A DNA stretch of 64,000 nt. Source: Didymella arachidicola (Eukaryota; Ascomycota; Dothideomycetes; Pleosporales; Didymellaceae). The DNA lies in contig CM049989.1 in the NCBI GenBank assembly GCA_016630955.3, forward strand, positions 1,550,001 through 1,614,000, in the 5' to 3' direction. Positions 50,602 through 62,442 of this stretch are shown in pieces; the first letter of the stretch is position 1, and the number at the start of each line of letters is the position of its first letter. Below the pieces are notes generated by a model. That model had not been told where the DNA came from. It saw only the letters and a program-made list of their open reading frames with translations, and made no database searches. Made by a program: the position numbers and the translations under genes.

Positions 50602-51297
50602 TCAACGTTTGGCGATTATGCCTTCGGGATACATTGAACGATGCATACTCTCTAAGGCCAAGAAGTCCAGTATGGCTGGTACTGCGTTCGTATCGAGATC
50701 CACCGGACTGCCTGTTTGAAAGTCCACGCCACGAGCCAGCAAAGGTCCCTTCCAGTGGTCGGCCGAAGTACCTGGTAGTAGGCGCGCTAGTGACTTGTTC
50801 GTGTCACTGTCATCACCCACAGGGAGAGTTCCATAGAAGATCTCAATTTGATGGTTGAGTGGCTGGCGATGGCAGTTCAACTTTGCATATGCTGCGTACG
50901 TGTCCTCCATAAGCTCTCCCATTTGAACAGGATCTGGCTGGGACATTGTCCCTGGACTGGCGTACTCGAGCCATACGAATTGAGGAAGGTGGTCCTGAGC
51001 AGGGAGGTAAATTGAACGGAAGTAAGCCTTGCTTGTCTGTTGAGGAGAAGTCGTGATATTTGCGAAGCTCGCACAAAAGCCTCGATGGATATTTCTGTCA
51101 TCCCGAACACAGTTCTCTGAGCAGTACCACATGTTATAACATCGAGGACAGTTGCCTGTGGCGGGCTGTTTGCAAATGCTGCAGTAGGGATGGTTTATTG
51201 TTGTCAAGTCTGAAGCCGGGATCGGGCGATCTTGCACGTGTTCGACCGCATCCTCTAGCGACATATCTGGGCGGCCTGGTTGTGTATTTGAAGTCAT
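50602..51297 (-). CDS. MYND-type zinc finger protein
   Basis: A single exon of 231 residues starts at the ATG at 51297. The MYND finger lies at about residues 39-75: CSICKQP, NCPRCYNMWYCSENC and HRGFC give the C-x2-C, C-x2-C, C-x3-C and H/C ligands. The rest (SKAYFRSIYLPAQDHLPQFVWLEY, HQIEIFYGTLP, ARGVDFQTGSPVDLD) appears globular and alpha/beta. MYND fingers are protein-protein interaction modules, often in transcription or methylation regulators. No SET domain is visible. I do not recognise the C-terminal domain. The transposon ends 130 bases beyond its stop. Confidence 0.85.
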   Translation of the reverse strand: MTSNTQPGRPDMSLEDAVEHVQDRPIPASDLTTINHPYCSICKQPATGNCPRCYNMWYCSENCVRDDRNIHRGFCASFANITTSPQQTSKAYFRSIYLPAQDHLPQFVWLEYASPGTMSQPDPVQMGELMEDTYAAYAKLNCHRQPLNHQIEIFYGTLPVGDDSDTNKSLARLLPGTSADHWKGPLLARGVDFQTGSPVDLDTNAVPAILDFLALESMHRSMYPEGIIAKR

Positions 51298-51480
51298 TTG
51301 GAAGAGCGATGAGAGCTCTCAACGTAATCAAGTCATCTTAAGAAGGGCAGTGTGACAGTTGCTAGGCGGTCATCAGATTGCTGGCATCATGTTTGTAGCA
51401 CACGCGATGACAGTCAGATGATGTGATATACACTGGAAAGGCGGGGCCATACTGGTTTGATTCAGTCGTATACAGGTTCC

Positions 51481-54400
51481 CTACTCTTTCTTCAATAGCG
51501 CAAGACGTCCACCAGCTGTCACAGTATCGCCTGGTTTGACAAGCAGCTTCTCGACCCTTAGGCTTTTGCTGTCAGCTGCAAGTGCATCTGGCGTCTTCAC
51601 TGTAATCTCCAGCTTCATGGCTTCGAGAATGACAATCTGTTCTGTCAGCTGATTATCTCAAACAGGATATGCTGATACTTACGATGCTTTCTTCTTGCAC
51701 TATATCACCCTTCTTGACCTCGACCTTCCAGACGTTGGCATCGACTGGAGCCTCAACAGAGGTGATGTGGGGATTAGCCAGCAATATCTCAACGGTGGAT
51801 TCATCAACCTGATTCTCAGCCTTCTCTTTTTGCCAACGTGCAAACGACTCGTTCTCGGCTTTCGTCATCTCATCTTGGGCTTCAGCCTGTCTAACACGGA
51901 TCTTCTTCACTTCCTCGGCACTTTCTTGCAGCATCTTGTTATGGTCCGCCATGTCAAACTCGGCGTCCTCGTACTCGAACGTGAATTTTCCAGCTCTGAA
52001 TTTGCCGAGCAGGTCGTCAAGCTCCTGTTCGCTAACTTGATAGTACGTCAAGATGTCGAAGTCGCGGAAGATCCAAGGTTTCTTGAAGCCCGGCTTTTGC
52101 GCATAGTAGTCGAAGCACGGTACAGTCCGTCCAGTCATCTGGTAACCTCCAGGTGAGTCAACAGGATAGATAGACATGCAACTTCCCGCCCATCCGATGG
52201 TACCTTCTGGCGTGAACACCCGAGAAGGATTCATTTTTGGCGCATTCATACGTTGTCGAGGGTCGACTGGCAGGGATACAGTATTACCGCAGAAGAAACC
52301 TACGACAACGGCCATGAACTGCCCTGTAAGATAGATGTCTTTGAGCTGTTGAACTGTGAAAGCATTATTCTTCGCAACGAAGGACAGATTGTCTGGAAGG
52401 TAGGGAGCGTGTGGCCGTTGATTGGTCATATAGCGTTGAGTAGCTTCATCCTGCAGTTTCGACTCAAAACTGATGGGGAGCTTGAAGATCCTGGTAGGTA
52501 CCTTCGTCGATCGTAAGTCACCAAAGCCTTCTTCAATACTCTGCAAATGCGACACAAGCTCGCTCCGAGGCAGTTTGCCACCGTTATAATAGACGAGAAG
52601 CGTTGTACAGCAACCGACTGTGTTGTATAAGTTGTTTTTGATGGCCTCGGGGGTATCGGAGGAGTTCAATGCGTTCTCAAGTGCCGTCACACGACACCGA
52701 TGGTTGAGGTCAAAGGATTCGTTCCCATATTCAATAAGGAGATGGTCATCTCCTCCCTTGAGTGTGGTCAGCGTTAGTCGAATCTGTCTGCTTGAGTCTT
52801 ACTTACTTGACGATACCGTACCTGCGGCGTGTCGGCAGTCGCTGCTTTCTCCCATACAACTGCTTTGCCGATATCGCATTTATGGTATTCCACATGCGCA
52901 GCTTGGAGGTTATCGATCTCTTCAAATCCACCGTTCTCCCAAATGGCTCGCTCGATCGAGTCCAAGAACTGGTCATTTCGTTTCCTCTTTCTTAAGGCAT
53001 CCTGGAGACCTATTCGGACGTAATTCAATGTATTACCAGCCTTGAGCTGTCCGAGCTTCCACCAGTCAGCTCTCACAACAGTTGTGCTACTTGTGAAACC
53101 ACCGAAGTTGGGACAGTCCACAGGGAAAATGCAAGGATCGTCGCCCGTCCAATTTAACGTGCCCAGAGGATAGCCGTACTCGACTAGATTACTGGGATGT
53201 GCACCCCCTTCGCCACCATCCTTACGTTGCCATTTGGGGTGTGGGCCGACCAGACGAATACCGCTACGAGAAGCGTTATGCGAGACTTTCCATTTGGTGT
53301 CGTAGATCATCTTGATGTCTTCAGGCGTGAAGTAACCCTCATCATGGGGGCCCACCATCGCCGATATCTCCCAGTCAGCTTTGTAGCTGAGGCGCAGCTG
53401 CTCAGGCAGGGTCACAGTTTCGAAGTCGGTCGATAGATCTGCCTTGATCTGAAGCAAATCTCCAGGGGCCAATTGTCGGCCCTGATATCCGCCAATTGCT
53501 ACCAATGGAGACGTGGACTTGGAGCCGAAGTACTCAGCAACAGCTGGCAGTCCACCATTTATAGCAAGATACGAGCGGCAGCCGCCGGCAGTTGTATTCC
53601 CTATCTTCAGTCTTTGGCCAGCACCGATCTTTACTTTAGTCCACATTGGAAACTCGACTCCATCTAGTGTTGCTTCCATGGGTGCGCCGCATAGTGCAAC
53701 GATGGCTGACCCAACGAATCGCAGCTCAGGTCCGCTGAGCGTTATCTCGAGCCCTTCCGTCCCACGGAGATTACCCACAAGCATGTTCGCGATTTGGAAA
53801 GCCATTGGATCCATAGGACCAGAGTGGGGTATGCCTTTTCCTACCGTTGGTCTTCCAGGTAGGTCTTGGATGAGTGTATAGGCTCCAGCAGAGATAACGT
53901 CTATCGCATGTGGAACGAATTTGAAATCTTGCAGGAAACTGGTCATCGTCTCTCCAGAAGCAAACCTTGGGTCATCCAGTATCTGTACCAGAAACTCCAA
54001 ATTGGTGGGAGGCCCAGCGATCAATGAGCCAGTTAAGAGCTCTCTCATCCTGACAATGGTCTCGCTGCGATCCGGAGAATGAGCCATCGCCTTCGCTATA
54101 AGAGGATCTATGTATGGTCAACCAAGCGACATCAAAGCCTGAGCTTTACATACCGTAGTCTGGTGTGATACGTAACCCGGTAAGCACCCAGGTGTCGACA
54201 CGGCTGCCAGGCACGTCTTTCCATGCTACTTTCTGAAGGAGACCTGGCGAAGGAGCGTAGTCTCGCAAGGGGTTCTCAGCATAGATACGAGCCTCGATTG
54301 CCGCACCAGATGGTTGCAACGATTGCATCTGCTTCAACGCGGGGCCATCTATGCCACCCTTGCCAGCAAGCTGCGCGTCTGTTTGTCTAAGCATCATTTC

Positions 54401-55354
54401 GACAAAGTCGACATCGTAACACAGTTCAGTAATTCCGTGTTCGACTTGCAGGCGTGTGTTCATCTCTAGGAAGAAGAAGTCGCCTGTTTTGTCGTCCACA
54501 AGGTACTCAACAGTTCCGGCTGATCCATACCTAATAGATTCTGATAATCGAACAGCGGCATCGCCCAGCTTCTGTCGCAGCTCAGGGTGTCTCTTAACAA
54601 ATGGACTTGGGCACTCTTCGATAACTTTCTGGTGACGTCTTTGGATCGAGCACTCACGTTCACCAAAGTGAACAGCCTGGCCCAAGCCATTGCCGAAGAC
54701 CTGTACTTCGATGTGGTGGCTTGCTGGAAAGTATCGTTCAATGAAAACGCCGGGATTTTTGAACAGCGCTTGCCCTCTTGACTGTACCATCTTGAAACCC
54801 TTACGGACCTCTTTCACATTATTGCAAGTGATAAGACCCATGCCTCCGCCACCACCCGTGGCTTTGAGCATCACTGGAAAGCCAATCTGCTCTGCCTGTG
54901 TCGCAGCGTCCTCTTCATCTTTGACGAGTCCTTTGGTGCCAGGAACGATCGGGACGTTAGCTTTGACGGCCAGGTCTCGCGCCGTATGTTTAACACCAAA
55001 GGCCTCAATCGCTTCAGGAGAAGGTCCCACCCAAACAAGGCCAGCTTCGCTCACTCGTCGGGCGAATGGTGAATTTTCTGAGAGGAAACCGTAGCCCGGG
55101 ATGATGGCCTGCGCGCCCTTCTCTTTCGCGATATCTAGAAGTGCCTCTTCGTTCGTGTAGGCAGTCGCGTTGCTGCCACGCAGGAGCACGGCGTCGCTTG
55201 CATCTCGAACATGCTGGCTTGCTGCATCCGCTTCTGAATAAACCGCGATAGTCTTCACACCCAACCTCTGCGCCGTCTTGCAAATGCGTACTGCAATCTC
55301 TCCTCGGTTAGCAATCAACACAGTGTGGAGCTTTTCCATCTTCATCGTATGCAT
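51481..55354 (-). CDS. Biotin carboxylase-PxpC(AHS2)-PxpB(AHS1)-BCCP fusion, urea-carboxylase-like
   Basis: Four exons: 55354-54154, 54107-52807, 52756-51683 and 51636-51481, giving 1243 residues; introns of 46, 50 and 46 nt. Residues 1 to about 450 are an ATP-grasp biotin carboxylase (HTVLIANRGEIAVRI, KATGGGGGMGL, RRHQKVIEECPS, EMNTRLQVEH). An AHS2/KipA (PxpC) unit follows (ISAGAYTLIQDLPGRPTVG, GIPHSGPMDPMAFQIAN, IVALCGAPM). Then comes an AHS1/KipI (PxpB) unit with the shape of the yeast urea carboxylase carboxyltransferase, and a biotin-carrier domain with the biotinylated Lys in LEAMKLE. This is the architecture of urea carboxylase. The amidase (allophanate hydrolase) domain of Dur1,2 is absent. 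Substrate may be urea, guanidine, 5-oxoproline or another. It is divergent from a PxpA homologue. Confidence 0.92.
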
Positions 55355-55748
55355 GTATGCAACTGCTTCAACGCGCGTATTTGACAGCCGTCGACCCCGC
55401 GCCCGCCTCCACCTCGTCCGCTATCTTCATGCCGGCAACGACCGTCACCACGGAGCCCAATGCCGACTCATGCAGATGGTTCCTGGTTCATCCGCGCGGC
55501 ACTTACAGTAGCTTGATGTGATGCTGTACTGCGGTTGGTGACGGGTGTACGCATCGACGTCATTAAAGCGCTTTTGGCGTTTGAGAGAGAGGGGTCAGTT
55601 GGGGCCTCGATAACGATCAGGAACTCCAACGTTAATCCACCAACCCCGACGCTATGACCATAGCACCATATTAGATAGAGCCCTGCATCGCTGCCGGGTA
55701 GAACGTCGTAGCAATTGATGAAATGCTTCCTTGAATCGAACACTCACA
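55355..55748. promoter_or_regulatory. Shared promoter of carboxylase and PxpA-like gene
   Basis: The 394 bases between the two divergent start codons must carry both promoters. Coordinated expression of the two genes is therefore plausible. I saw no specific nitrogen-regulator (GATA) cluster that I could support without a matrix search. Confidence 0.6.
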
Positions 55749-56610
55749 ATGCCGGCCAGCAAATATCCTGTGAAAATCAACGTTGACCTAGGAGAGGGAT
55801 ACGGCAATTTCAAATGCGGCCCAGATGAAGAGCTGATTCCCTTGATCGACCATGCCAACGTGGCTTGCGGCTTCCATGCTGGGTAGGCTCTCTACAGTGA
55901 GAACGAATTTTCTTCAGCTGACAGCTCCAGCGATCCATTGATCATGCAGCAGACGGTTCGTAGTTGCAAGAAGCACAGTATCGCTGTGGGCGCGCATCCC
56001 GGTCTGCCTGATATCCAAGGATTTGGCCGACGTGAGATTAAAATGTCGCCCGAAGAGCTTACGGCAATCACAAGATATCAGGTCGGCGCGCTCAAGGCTT
56101 TCCTCGATGCTGAAGGCATCCCTCTGCATCACGTCAAGCCACACGGTGTTCTCTATGGCATGATGTACCGAGACAAGGACATTTGTAGAGCGGTATACGA
56201 AGGTGTACCAAAAGGCACAACAGTATTCGGCTTGGCCGGTACCTATCATGAAGAGGTTGCCAAAGAGCTTGGCTTGCCCTTCGTCGCTGAGCTGTACGGT
56301 GATGTCAAGTATAGCAAAGATGGAAGATTGGTCATTGACAGGAAGAAGAAGTGAGTCTAACTTACAGCACATCTGTCCTCCTGACTTACTCTGTAGACCT
56401 TGGCAGCCCGAGGAAGCTCAAGCACACATCAAGAGCCAGGTCGAGAATGGGACCGTGACCGCTATTACAGGAGAAGTGGTGCAATTACCGATCGGCGATC
56501 ACCAAGTGTCTCTATGCTGCCACTCAGACTCGCCAGGCGCCGTCGAAATCGTCACGTCAGCGCGCCAAATCGTTGATCAATTCAACGAGAAGTATTTTCC
56601 GCGATCGTGA
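55749..56610 (+). CDS. LamB/YcsF family protein (5-oxoprolinase subunit A-like, PxpA)
   Basis: Exons 55749-55882, 55925-56350 and 56397-56610, joined across 42- and 46-nt introns, give 257 residues, the family's normal length. Motifs in order: INVDLGEGYGNFKCG, DHANVACGFHAGSSD, AVGAHPGLPDIQGFGRRE, HHVKPHGVLYGM and FVAELYGDVKYSKDGRLV. In bacteria PxpA works with PxpB and PxpC to hydrolyse 5-oxoproline to glutamate using ATP. Here PxpB and PxpC counterparts are fused in the divergent neighbour, which supports a shared pathway. Whether 5-oxoproline is the substrate is unknown. There is no signal peptide, so it is likely cytosolic. Confidence 0.93.
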
Positions 56611-56883
56611 CGGTGAATAGTCAAAAGCGTCGCTGATGATGTTTGCTATCGATAGTCATCTCGGTCAGCTCGGAAGGCGCGAGCTGGGTACAATTTTAGA
56701 AACCGAGGTATGGGCCAGCATGTGGCGTAAGATCACGACTAGCTCAGTAATCTGTGGCTCTCTCGTATCCACGATTGACTCGTGCTGAGGAAAAGTGGAC
56801 AGTAAATTTAGTATATATTGCAAATGTACCTGCACATTCCAGCATATTCCAGCATTACATACAATTCAAGTTTCGAAATCAAC

Positions 56884-57120
56884 ATGTTCTGCTTCCGCCG
56901 TTTCGCTCCTATTTGGTCCTTGGTCGCAGTAGTGACGCTGTTATTTTTCTTTACTCGCATTCGTCCAGAACAACATCATCCCCAGCAAGAAGAAGCCAGT
57001 TACTACCGTTCTGTCGATACTTTATTCGCGTCCGAGAAGGAAGCTCTGATGGAATGGACACGATCCAGCAAGCAGCCTGAGCTCGATTGGGACTCCGCAG
57101 AAGAACCTACCGTCGGATGA
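56884..57120 (+). CDS. Small single-pass membrane protein, hypothetical
   Basis: An open frame of 78 residues starts at the ATG at 56884 (MFCFRRFAPIWS). One hydrophobic helix (PIWSLVAVVTLLFFFT) near the N-terminus is followed by a charged, mainly hydrophilic tail (EEASYYRSVDTLFASEKEAL and TRSSKQPELDWDSAEE). It has a type II/III-like topology with a basic N-terminal flank and an acidic C-terminus. No family recognised. It lies about 270 bases downstream of the PxpA-like gene, on the same strand. The length and hydrophobic profile suggest a real small gene, but chance cannot be excluded. Confidence 0.45.
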   Translation: MFCFRRFAPIWSLVAVVTLLFFFTRIRPEQHHPQQEEASYYRSVDTLFASEKEALMEWTRSSKQPELDWDSAEEPTVG

Positions 57121-58119
57121 ACGTGGGCCTCACAACGAAATTGCAGTATAGTCATCTCTTATGTTTCATGGACGAAGCAGAGGATATCCAGTGGACCGGA
57201 TTTGCGATTGCATAATGCAGCGTATCAGCAAGCCACATCTACACCCGCGCAACGCCCAAGCAGCCTTCCACCAACCTTCTCGAAGCAGACCATCACCCTC
57301 CAGCAGCTCGCACTAGGCCATAAGCACGTCAATGTCGCCGGTCTTACTGCCTATTCAGGCATTTCTCCTCCGAAGTGTCGAACACAGCACTATATCGGAG
57401 AATAACTATGGGCTTTGTCAAACTCATCAGGAAAGATGCGCAAAGCCAAGGGGCAAATCGGTGATAAGCGATGGATGTTCAGCGTTGCAAGAGCAATGTG
57501 CATCAGGCACTGTTTGCGGAAAGAGCAGTGCTTGGCGGGATGCGAGGAAGGTTACAGTAGCGAGCAAGTGCAGCGGCGGAGTTGTGTCCGTGTGGTGATC
57601 GGAGGTGGATGTAGACCAGAAGCGAGGGAAAGTGGCGGGGAACAAGACGTGCCTGTCGATCAAGAGGCGGAGTTGAGTTTGTCGGAAAAAGATGCTTCGA
57701 GGATTTGGGTTTTATGTCGCGGAGGAAATCGCAGGTGTAGGGTCGTGGGTCTTGAGAACGGTCTTTATCAAATCGTTACTGTGGTTATGCTCCTCTAACT
57801 TGCATCTCTGATCTTTCATACTTTACATCTCGACCCACATGTGCACTCTAATCTATGTGTGCCATGGGTGGAGATGAGCGAGAGGCTTTCTAATCGTTGT
57901 TGACCCGTCTCAGCCTGATGTGCGCATGGTAGATCGTATAATACAGGTGAAGCGCCAATGCTCTCTTAACAGGCTCAAGCTGCAATGGGCTACGCGCAAT
58001 TCGTACAGAGCCTTCACTATGCGCATAACCAGATTACTGTGGTCGTGAGAGCAATGCCGGTTCAGTGATTAGCATACTACTCTCGTATAATATGGTGAGG
58101 TGCAGCAGCTTTCTTCATC
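57121..58119. other. 1 kb intergenic, no gene seen
   Basis: The 3' flank of the hybrid kinase lies at the right. Frames such as 57415-57798 plus are Cys/Arg-rich but have no domain and no splice support. Confidence 0.5.
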
Positions 58120-61100
58120 TCAAGCCATTCCCCGAACATATCGCTCTATAACCCTCAGCAGCTGATCGATCTTGTACGGCTTAGTGACCACATCATCGAA
58201 GCCGCATTGTCTCATTTCCTCGACCTGCTCGAGTCTTGCATTGCCCGTGATTGCAACCATGGTAATGCTATTAGTCAAGAGGCCCTCGCCCTGGAGGCGA
58301 CGGACACGACGAACGCACGTTTTGCCATCCATAATTGGCATTTCGATGTCGCAGAGAACGATATCGATTGTTGGTGCGATATCGCTATGCTTGCCGGCAT
58401 GCACCGGGTTCCACGTTGAGCTTGCAATGAATGCAAGAGCTTCTTCACCATTGTTTGCTGTGATTGCCTCGTAGCCATGCTTGGTGATGAGCTTCTTGAG
58501 GAGACGTTGGTTGATGAGGTTATCCTCGACGATGAGCACATTGGGTTTCGACGAGGGCTCTTGCTTCAATGGCGACTGGCTTCCAGATGTATTTTGTCGC
58601 TGCATTGCGGGCGAAGTCACCAGTGTCAACGGCTCCATTCCGAGAGCGAGATCTAAGCGATCAATTGGAGTGACCGGCAAGCTTGTCGGCTGCGTTCGAC
58701 GGACCTTGATGTAGAACTCGAATTTACTCCCAAATCCGGCTTTGGAGCTCAGGCCAATACGTCCGCCGTGTATCTCAGCAAGGTTGCGTGAGATGTACAG
58801 TCCCAGACCAGATCCTCCAAATTGGGTATGCGTGCGAGGCGAGGCCTGCGAGAATTTCTGGAACAGCTTACCGGCTTCTTCTGGGGTCATACCGAGTCCA
58901 CTATCCTTGACAGAGAAAGAGAGATAGACGGCATCGCCTGTGCCCCACTCAGGCTGATCTGTGGGATCATTGTGTTGTACGCCTGAGGGGACATATTTGA
59001 TATCCATCGGCTTGTTCGCTGGTTCTTCCAGATGCCCGTCGAGTGTGATCTCGAGGTTTCTCTGTTTCCCTTTCTTCGTAAACTTGATGGCGTTTGAAAG
59101 AAGATTGATAACGACCTGCGTAACTCCTTTTGGATCCATCATGACCCGTTTTAGATCCAGGCCATTGTAGCCTGCACCAACCACGAAAATCGTGTTCATG
59201 CCTGAAGCGCGTATTTCGGGGCCGAACAGTCCAAGAATCTCTCGAAAGAGCCTAATAGGATTTGTGCTTTCGGGGAAGATCTGGAGAAGCCTTGCGTCTA
59301 GCTTTGATAACGTCAAGACATCATCGACAATACGCTTCTGGTGGTTGGCGCAGTAAGTGATCGTTGTTGCTAGGTCAAGGTTCTCCTTCAGACTCGCAAT
59401 TCGCTGGGCCTGCGTGCCATCGCCATTTTTCAGCTTATTCTTGATGTTCTCTGTCAGCTCGTAGGCGCATTGGAAGATGGCATTGAGAGGATTCCCTGCG
59501 GAGTCAGTGGAGTTCATAATAGAGGTGCTTGGCAAAACATACTCATCTCGTGAGAGGTGACGTCGAGGAAGTTTTCCTGCTGCCGTTTCTGTTCTATTGC
59601 CTCGGCCAATCGTGCGGACTGCATCTTCTCTGCCCATTTAGAGAGCGATATATCGGTAATGCAGCCAAGAGTTCCTTTGAGCGTGCCATCCTCATTGTAT
59701 TCCGGTTGAACAATACCCAACGCATAAGTCCGATCTAATGACGCTTCGCCATTACCGTGCTTCTGTGTCCAAGGTTTCTTGAATTGAGCCTCGAAAATAA
59801 TGCTTTCGTCGCACCGTGACTTTGTGTAATTTTTCCACACTGTCATTATGTCTGCAAGGCCATCCGGATGAATGGTGTCCATCCAGGCCAAGGGTTGTTG
59901 CAGGTCGTGTCCAGATACGCCACAGATTCCCTCAAACGCAGTATTCCAGAAAGTCAAGACATCGTCAGGATTACACATATATAACCCGACGGGCGCCTTC
60001 TCTGCGAAGCGCCAAAATCTTGTCTCCAACTCAGAGTTGACTTGGGCTTTGTGCAACTCTGTCTCCCTTGCTATTCCTCTCACTACCGTGATACCATTCT
60101 CAATTTGGCTCTTCATCAGTTGTAAGAACGAGCGATAGTCTTCATCGAAAGGTCTCAGAGGACTCGTTCCAATGACCATGACTGCAGCTACTTTGTCTTC
60201 AACGGAGCATAACAGTGGCTGAATGACAATTTCTCGGCAAGGTGAAACGCCGTATCGGCCAAGTTGATCCAGTGTCTCTCGTCTTAAGTTGCCGTCTGAT
60301 GTAGAAAGTACTATAGACCTGCGGGTCCTACATGCTTCAAGGAGAACGTCGTTCAGATCAAGTTGCAGCGGCTTAAGTTTGCCTGGCGACGAAAGTCCTC
60401 CGTTTTTCGTGCTCAAACCTGCGGTTCCTTCCAAGGTGAGGGCAAAGGTATCATCTTTCGAGTCGGTGCTGTAGATCGCTGCAAAGTGGACGTCGTCTCG
60501 GTAGTTGGCGGCGACAGCCACAGCTGCTGTGCATAAACCATGCACATCGTAGGTCCTCGCGATTGCCTTAATCGTTTCGGTGAGGAGCTGCATTCTCCGC
60601 TCGAATACAACTTGCCGCGTCACTACGCGCAAGCGTGTCGAGAATCCTGCTACAAGGCCATCTGCAGCCAAGATAGGCGTCAAGACGAGCTCGAAAAAAG
60701 TCTCTTCCTGCCGCCCGTCATGGTTAAGTACACGTCGTACCTTCTCTTGCTGCACAGACTCGCCTGTTTGCCTCATGCGATCGAAGATCTTGTAGTACTC
60801 CGGCCATTGTGGAAAATTCTCCTTAAACGGACGCCCCATTGCGCGAGGATGCTTATCTCCTACTATGATTGAGAAGGCTTTGTTGTAGAGGAAAATACAA
60901 TCGTCGCCCCATAGAATGTTGACAGGGTCGGGGCTAGCAAGAATATACTCGCATGTTTGTCGAAGCTCTGAAGGCCAGTACTCAATGGGACCAAGGGGTG
61001 AAGAAGTCCAATCAAACTCGCGCATCCATTCGAGATAGCTCAAATCGCCTAGATGACCATGGCTTCCTACAGCTCCAAGAGGCGGCCTCTGCACAGATTT

Positions 61101-61529
61101 GTTGGCCGGTAACTGTCCTGGAGTCGGAGTTCTCATGTCTGGTGGTGGTCTCTGTACCAGTGTGGTGGCACTCGTTGATCGTGCAATAGTTGAACCGTCA
61201 GCCTTCTTGCTCACTCCAAGCTCGTCTGTCGTAGCTATGATGAGCCATTGTTTCCCGACTATCTTTACGGTCCAGTTGAGGTTGCAGAACGATACCTGCG
61301 AAGCAGGTGTTGCCTGCTCGAATGCATCGCTCGTATTGATACTGTGATTCAGCTCGGCCGGCACACGCCGGAAATGGCTGAGGACATTGATGTAAAGATG
61401 TTCCAGTCGCTGCAGTGCAGGATTGGCATGTGTAAATTCTGCGTTGACCTCAGAGGACCGTAGTACAAATGTCGGTTGTGGGCTATCGTCCAGGTATTCC
61501 AGCAGGAGAGTGAGCGGGTGTTGGTCCAT
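58120..61529 (-). CDS. Hybrid histidine kinase with PAS, GAF-like and receiver domains
   Basis: Two-component phosphorelay sensor. Exons 61529-59543 and 59495-58120, with a 47-nt intron inside the H-box, give 1120 residues. A PAS-like sensor near 195-300 (DWTSSPLGPIEYWPSELR, FLYNKAFSIIVGDKHP) is followed by a GAF-like region (TYDVHGLCTAAVAVAANYRDD) and a second PAS (FAEKAPVGLYMCNPDDVLTF). The H-box reads TSHEMRNPLNAIFQC. The ATPase has the N-box NLLSNAIKF, DSGLGMTPEEA and GSGLGLYISR. The receiver opens PNVLIVEDNLINQRLL with the acceptor Asp in IVLCDIEMPIMDG and KPYKIDQLL. No transmembrane segments, so it is probably cytosolic. It may feed Ypd1 and SSK1, which is also in this window. Confidence 0.95.
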
Positions 61530-62442
61530 ATCTGTAAAGTGCAGAGGACCGTGCCATGTCCGGTAGTAGTCGCAACGGCTCAGAAGGCTTGTCCACCTCG
61601 TTTCCCTTTAGCCAAAGCCATTGTTAGTGTGAGCAAATATGTAATGCTGCTCAAGTGTCTGACAAGCGCGCCGCGGAAAGTGTATGCACAGGAACGCTGC
61701 TCGCCACACGCAATCGTCGATTTTGCAGGGTCTAACCCAGCTAGAAGCCGTTCTAGGCTAGAACAGGCGCGGAGATTTCGGGAGAACCACGTCTTCTTAG
61801 CGTGACAAGATTGCCGTTGATGAACAAGCAATTCAGGCGATCGAGCCCGCGTGCTGGCCACACGAGCAGAGCACGTGACATAATGCTTCCTATTCCTACC
61901 TACCGTTCTGCAAGAACGTTCCTCGAGATCAACGACGACCTGAGTGAATGAAGATCAAGCAGCTGGAATATCAGACGTGGAGATGTCGCACAACGCTCGA
62001 CCAGTCCGATGTTGTTCACGGAAGGTCTCCGCCATGTTCAGGATTCGCTATCCCGAACCGCTCAGCGAGTCCGTGCCAGCGACAGTAGTTGCGAGTGAAC
62101 AGCTACAAAAAGACCGGACACCCAAACATCGCGACAATCTGAGATCACTCTGCCCGTAAAGACTCCGCAATTTTGACAATCGCGTTCCGCTTTGCGGAAT
62201 TCATTTCTACTCTCATCCTCGGCTGTTGTGCGGCTCCGAAACGCGCGGAAACAGCGACCCTTGAGCGCCAAGCGGTCGTTCGACCATTCGGTGATCTTTT
62301 TGCTGAGCCCCGATCATTCACCGAAGGTACAACTACCCCACAGTCTGCCCTTCTCTTCCAGACAGGCCTTGGACTCAATTGACCCGTCACTCGCAGCCTG
62401 AGTCTTTGGCAGTCGTCGAGCGTTTCGGCGTAGTTTTCCAAG
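61530..62442. other. Divergent intergenic region, kinase / b5 reductase
   Basis: About 910 bases between the two divergent start codons. It should carry both promoters and leaders. I see no supported frame. Confidence 0.5.

Noticed and set aside
51481..55354. Full urea amidolyase (Dur1,2)
   Set aside because: No amidase/allophanate hydrolase domain is present in or next to this gene. The protein starts directly with the biotin carboxylase ANRGEIA motif.
57415..57798. Cys-containing frame of 127 codons
   Set aside because: No signal peptide, domain or splice support; codon use does not resemble neighbouring genes.
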